A DNA stretch of 5,890 bases from an uncultured Anaerolineae bacterium (GTDB lineage: Bacteria; Chloroflexota; Anaerolineae; Anaerolineales; UBA4823): contig CAKZNJ010000419.1 in assembly GCA_937129505.1 (NCBI GenBank), forward strand, positions 1 through 5,890, in the 5' to 3' direction. Both the position numbers and the translations under genes were made by a program. Below the pieces are notes generated by a model. It was not told the origin of the DNA. It ran no database searches and saw only the letters and a program-made list of their open reading frames with translations. Positions 4,506 to 5,890 of this stretch are shown here, one piece after another; the stretch's first letter is position 1; every line of letters starts with the position of its first letter.

Positions 4506-5759
4506 TTAAGGACAGCGGACGATCCCTTGCGCGTACAAACAGCCACCGCAGGTCGGAAACGTATTGCCGTAGCAATCTTCCCCATTGGCTAAAGATAGCT
4601 CACAACCGCCACAGGCGGCGCAAGGTGCAAAGTCAAAGCGCTGCACCTTTTCGCGAAAAGCGGTATAGTAAGGTTCCTCCCACAGCTCCAACAACGCATG
4701 TTCTTGGAGATTGCCGACAAAATAGGCTTGCGAGAAGCGCGGTCGGTTTTCCGCTAAATAACTGGTATGGTCATGCAGTAAAGGCAAACAAGGACTGACG
4801 CCGCCATGCCATGCCACTGAGAGCGAGCCGCGTTGGATAAACGGACACCAATCGCTGGCGCTACTCAGGTTCACCCCACCCCAACTGGTGTTAAAACCAC
4901 TGCGCAAGGTCTGGATAAAAGGTTCAACGGTGAAGGCATCGAACTCAACGCGGGGAAAATCGAGCACAGGAATCCATTTAGAGGAGATATACAACGGCTC
5001 ATGCAAGGCCCGTGCATAGAGGGATTCGCGCACCATCTCTACCGTGTAGGGCAAAACATTGGTGACCAGAATGTGTTTAGCCCCCAAACGCTTGCGCCAC
5101 GTGTAAAGCTCAGGCAAGTCATGAATATTGCGCTTCATGGCAACAAAGACAATCCCAATCTCAGGGTGGGGAAGATGTGCTGGAGGGCGAAGGCGGTGGA
5201 ACATTTCAATATTCTCTAACACCTTTGGCAGCTCCGCCCCCAAGCGAATATCAGCATAGCTTTCAGGGCGGATACCATCGAGTGAAACCCATAATCTGGC
5301 CAAGCCGGCTTGAATCAGTTGTTTGGAGCGCTGAGGTGTGAGCAGGGTGGCATTCGTGATCAGCTCCACTGCTGAAGCAACTTTTTTGGCGGCAGCAACC
5401 ATCTCGATGATATTGGGATGCGCTAGGGGTTCCCCAACGCCGCCGAAGAATACGCTCGGCGGAGGAGATAACGCCTGAATCCCCTCTAGAATTTTCGCGA
5501 AAACGCTTTCATCCATGTATCCCCCCTGCTCCTCCCAGATGTTGCGCATACACATCACGCAGGCAAGGTTGCAGATGTTGGTTGCTTCGACATAGATTTT
5601 TCGCAAGCTGGAGACCGGCGGGAGGATCTCTAAGTGGTCTTCTCGCTCCTGAATCTGGATCGTCTCACCAGCGCACCAGCCATAACGCCTTGCCAGGGCT
5701 TCGGGAATCATCACCGGGATACCGTTGGAAGTGGATTTGTTGTTTGGATTACTGACCAT
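4506..5759 (-). CDS. radical SAM/SPASM protein, probable tungsten-cofactor oxidoreductase maturase, with AbrB-like N-terminus
   Basis: The 417-residue protein starts with an AbrB/SpoVT-like swapped-hairpin segment at about 13-48 (GIPVMIPEALARRYGW, then ETIQIQEREDHLEILPP). The radical SAM core follows, with Cys63-X3-Cys67-X2-Cys70 binding the SAM-cleaving [4Fe-4S] cluster and FGGVGEPLAHP (105-115) as the glycine-rich SAM motif. The C-terminal third is rich in Cys: 305, 324, 380, 383, 386, 396, 404, 407 and 416, as in SPASM/twitch domains that hold auxiliary clusters. From memory, a PqqE-like radical SAM family (TIGR04317, 'tungsten cofactor oxidoreductase radical SAM maturase') is encoded beside AOR genes, and this architecture fits. 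The substrate is not established, so maturation of the AOR or its cofactor is inference. The ATG at 5759 follows AGGTG with a short spacer. The gene is transcribed toward moaD and converges on the AOR gene. Confidence 0.88.
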   Translation of the reverse strand: MVSNPNNKSTSNGIPVMIPEALARRYGWCAGETIQIQEREDHLEILPPVSSLRKIYVEATNICNLACVMCMRNIWEEQGGYMDESVFAKILEGIQALSPPPSVFFGGVGEPLAHPNIIEMVAAAKKVASAVELITNATLLTPQRSKQLIQAGLARLWVSLDGIRPESYADIRLGAELPKVLENIEMFHRLRPPAHLPHPEIGIVFVAMKRNIHDLPELYTWRKRLGAKHILVTNVLPYTVEMVRESLYARALHEPLYISSKWIPVLDFPRVEFDAFTVEPFIQTLRSGFNTSWGGVNLSSASDWCPFIQRGSLSVAWHGGVSPCLPLLHDHTSYLAENRPRFSQAYFVGNLQEHALLELWEEPYYTAFREKVQRFDFAPCAACGGCELSLANGEDCYGNTFPTCGGCLYAQGIVRCP

Positions 5760-5784
5760 ATCACCTGCTCTCTTATCTTTTGCC

Positions 5785-5890
5785 CTATAAGAAATCTCTG
5801 GTAAGGTATTCTTTGGAGATAAGTCTCTCTTGGGGTAAGTAAATTGCAGTTTTTTGGATCTGCATCTGGGCTAGGTAGCGAACCATCAGC
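5785..5890 (-). CDS. possible C-terminal tail of a gene entering from the right
   Basis: On the - strand a frame is open from the window edge to TAG at 5787-5785. Its last 33 residues include YLPQERLISKEYLTRDFL, a plausible mixed helical tail. It would end 25 bases before the radical SAM start, in the same direction, as in an operon. A second - strand frame is also open here and runs into the radical SAM gene, so openness alone proves little. No family is recognised. Confidence 0.25.
   Translation of the reverse strand, partial: LMVRYLAQMQIQKTAIYLPQERLISKEYLTRDFL

Noticed and set aside
4833..5219. A 128-residue open frame on the + strand opposite the radical SAM gene
   Set aside because: It is antisense to the radical SAM/SPASM coding region, with no domain and no context supporting a gene.

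Overview
The window holds a compact locus for a tungsten- or molybdenum-pterin enzyme, probably from an anaerobic Chloroflexota bacterium (Anaerolineae-like). The taxonomic guess is inference. It rests on the GC-rich hairpin repeats at the left end, which from memory are typical of that phylum, and on an aldehyde ferredoxin oxidoreductase (AOR) encoded beside a dedicated radical SAM protein. No rRNA, tRNA, CRISPR array or transposase gene is visible.

Layout. Positions 1-636 have no convincing gene. They carry a stack of inverted repeats, one of which could form a pseudoknot. On the + strand, 637-1632 encodes an unusual two-domain protein: a protoglobin-like heme domain fused to a MoaD/ThiS-like ubiquitin fold whose C-terminus lacks the Gly-Gly tail. 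A 187-bp leader with two strong Shine-Dalgarno sequences precedes 1820-3649, a 609-residue AOR-family oxidoreductase, which ends at a strong rho-independent terminator (3677-3724).

On the - strand, converging on the AOR, the order of transcription is: a radical SAM/SPASM protein with an AbrB-like N-terminus (5759-4506), a canonical MoaD-like sulfur carrier ending in Gly-Gly-Gly (4301-4023), and a small protein resembling the C-terminal domain found attached to MoaD in some bacteria (4000-3749). The moaD-like pair has its own candidate extended -10 promoter. A gene tail may enter from the right edge (5890-5785), but support is weak.

How they may work together. The AOR is the catalytic subunit. 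It should carry a tungsto-bispterin (or Mo) cofactor and one [4Fe-4S] cluster and oxidise an aldehyde or related substrate with ferredoxin as electron acceptor. The stand-alone MoaD would supply sulfur for the pterin dithiolene, and the radical SAM protein is a candidate maturase for the cofactor or enzyme. The globin-MoaD fusion is the most novel element. Its ubiquitin-like domain is a recognisable paralogue of the MoaD encoded about 2.4 kb away but cannot act as a canonical sulfur carrier, so it may couple heme/gas sensing or oxygen scavenging to cofactor supply or to the oxygen-sensitive AOR. This role is inference. No MoaE, MoaA, MoeA, ferredoxin subunit or tungstate transporter is visible in the window.
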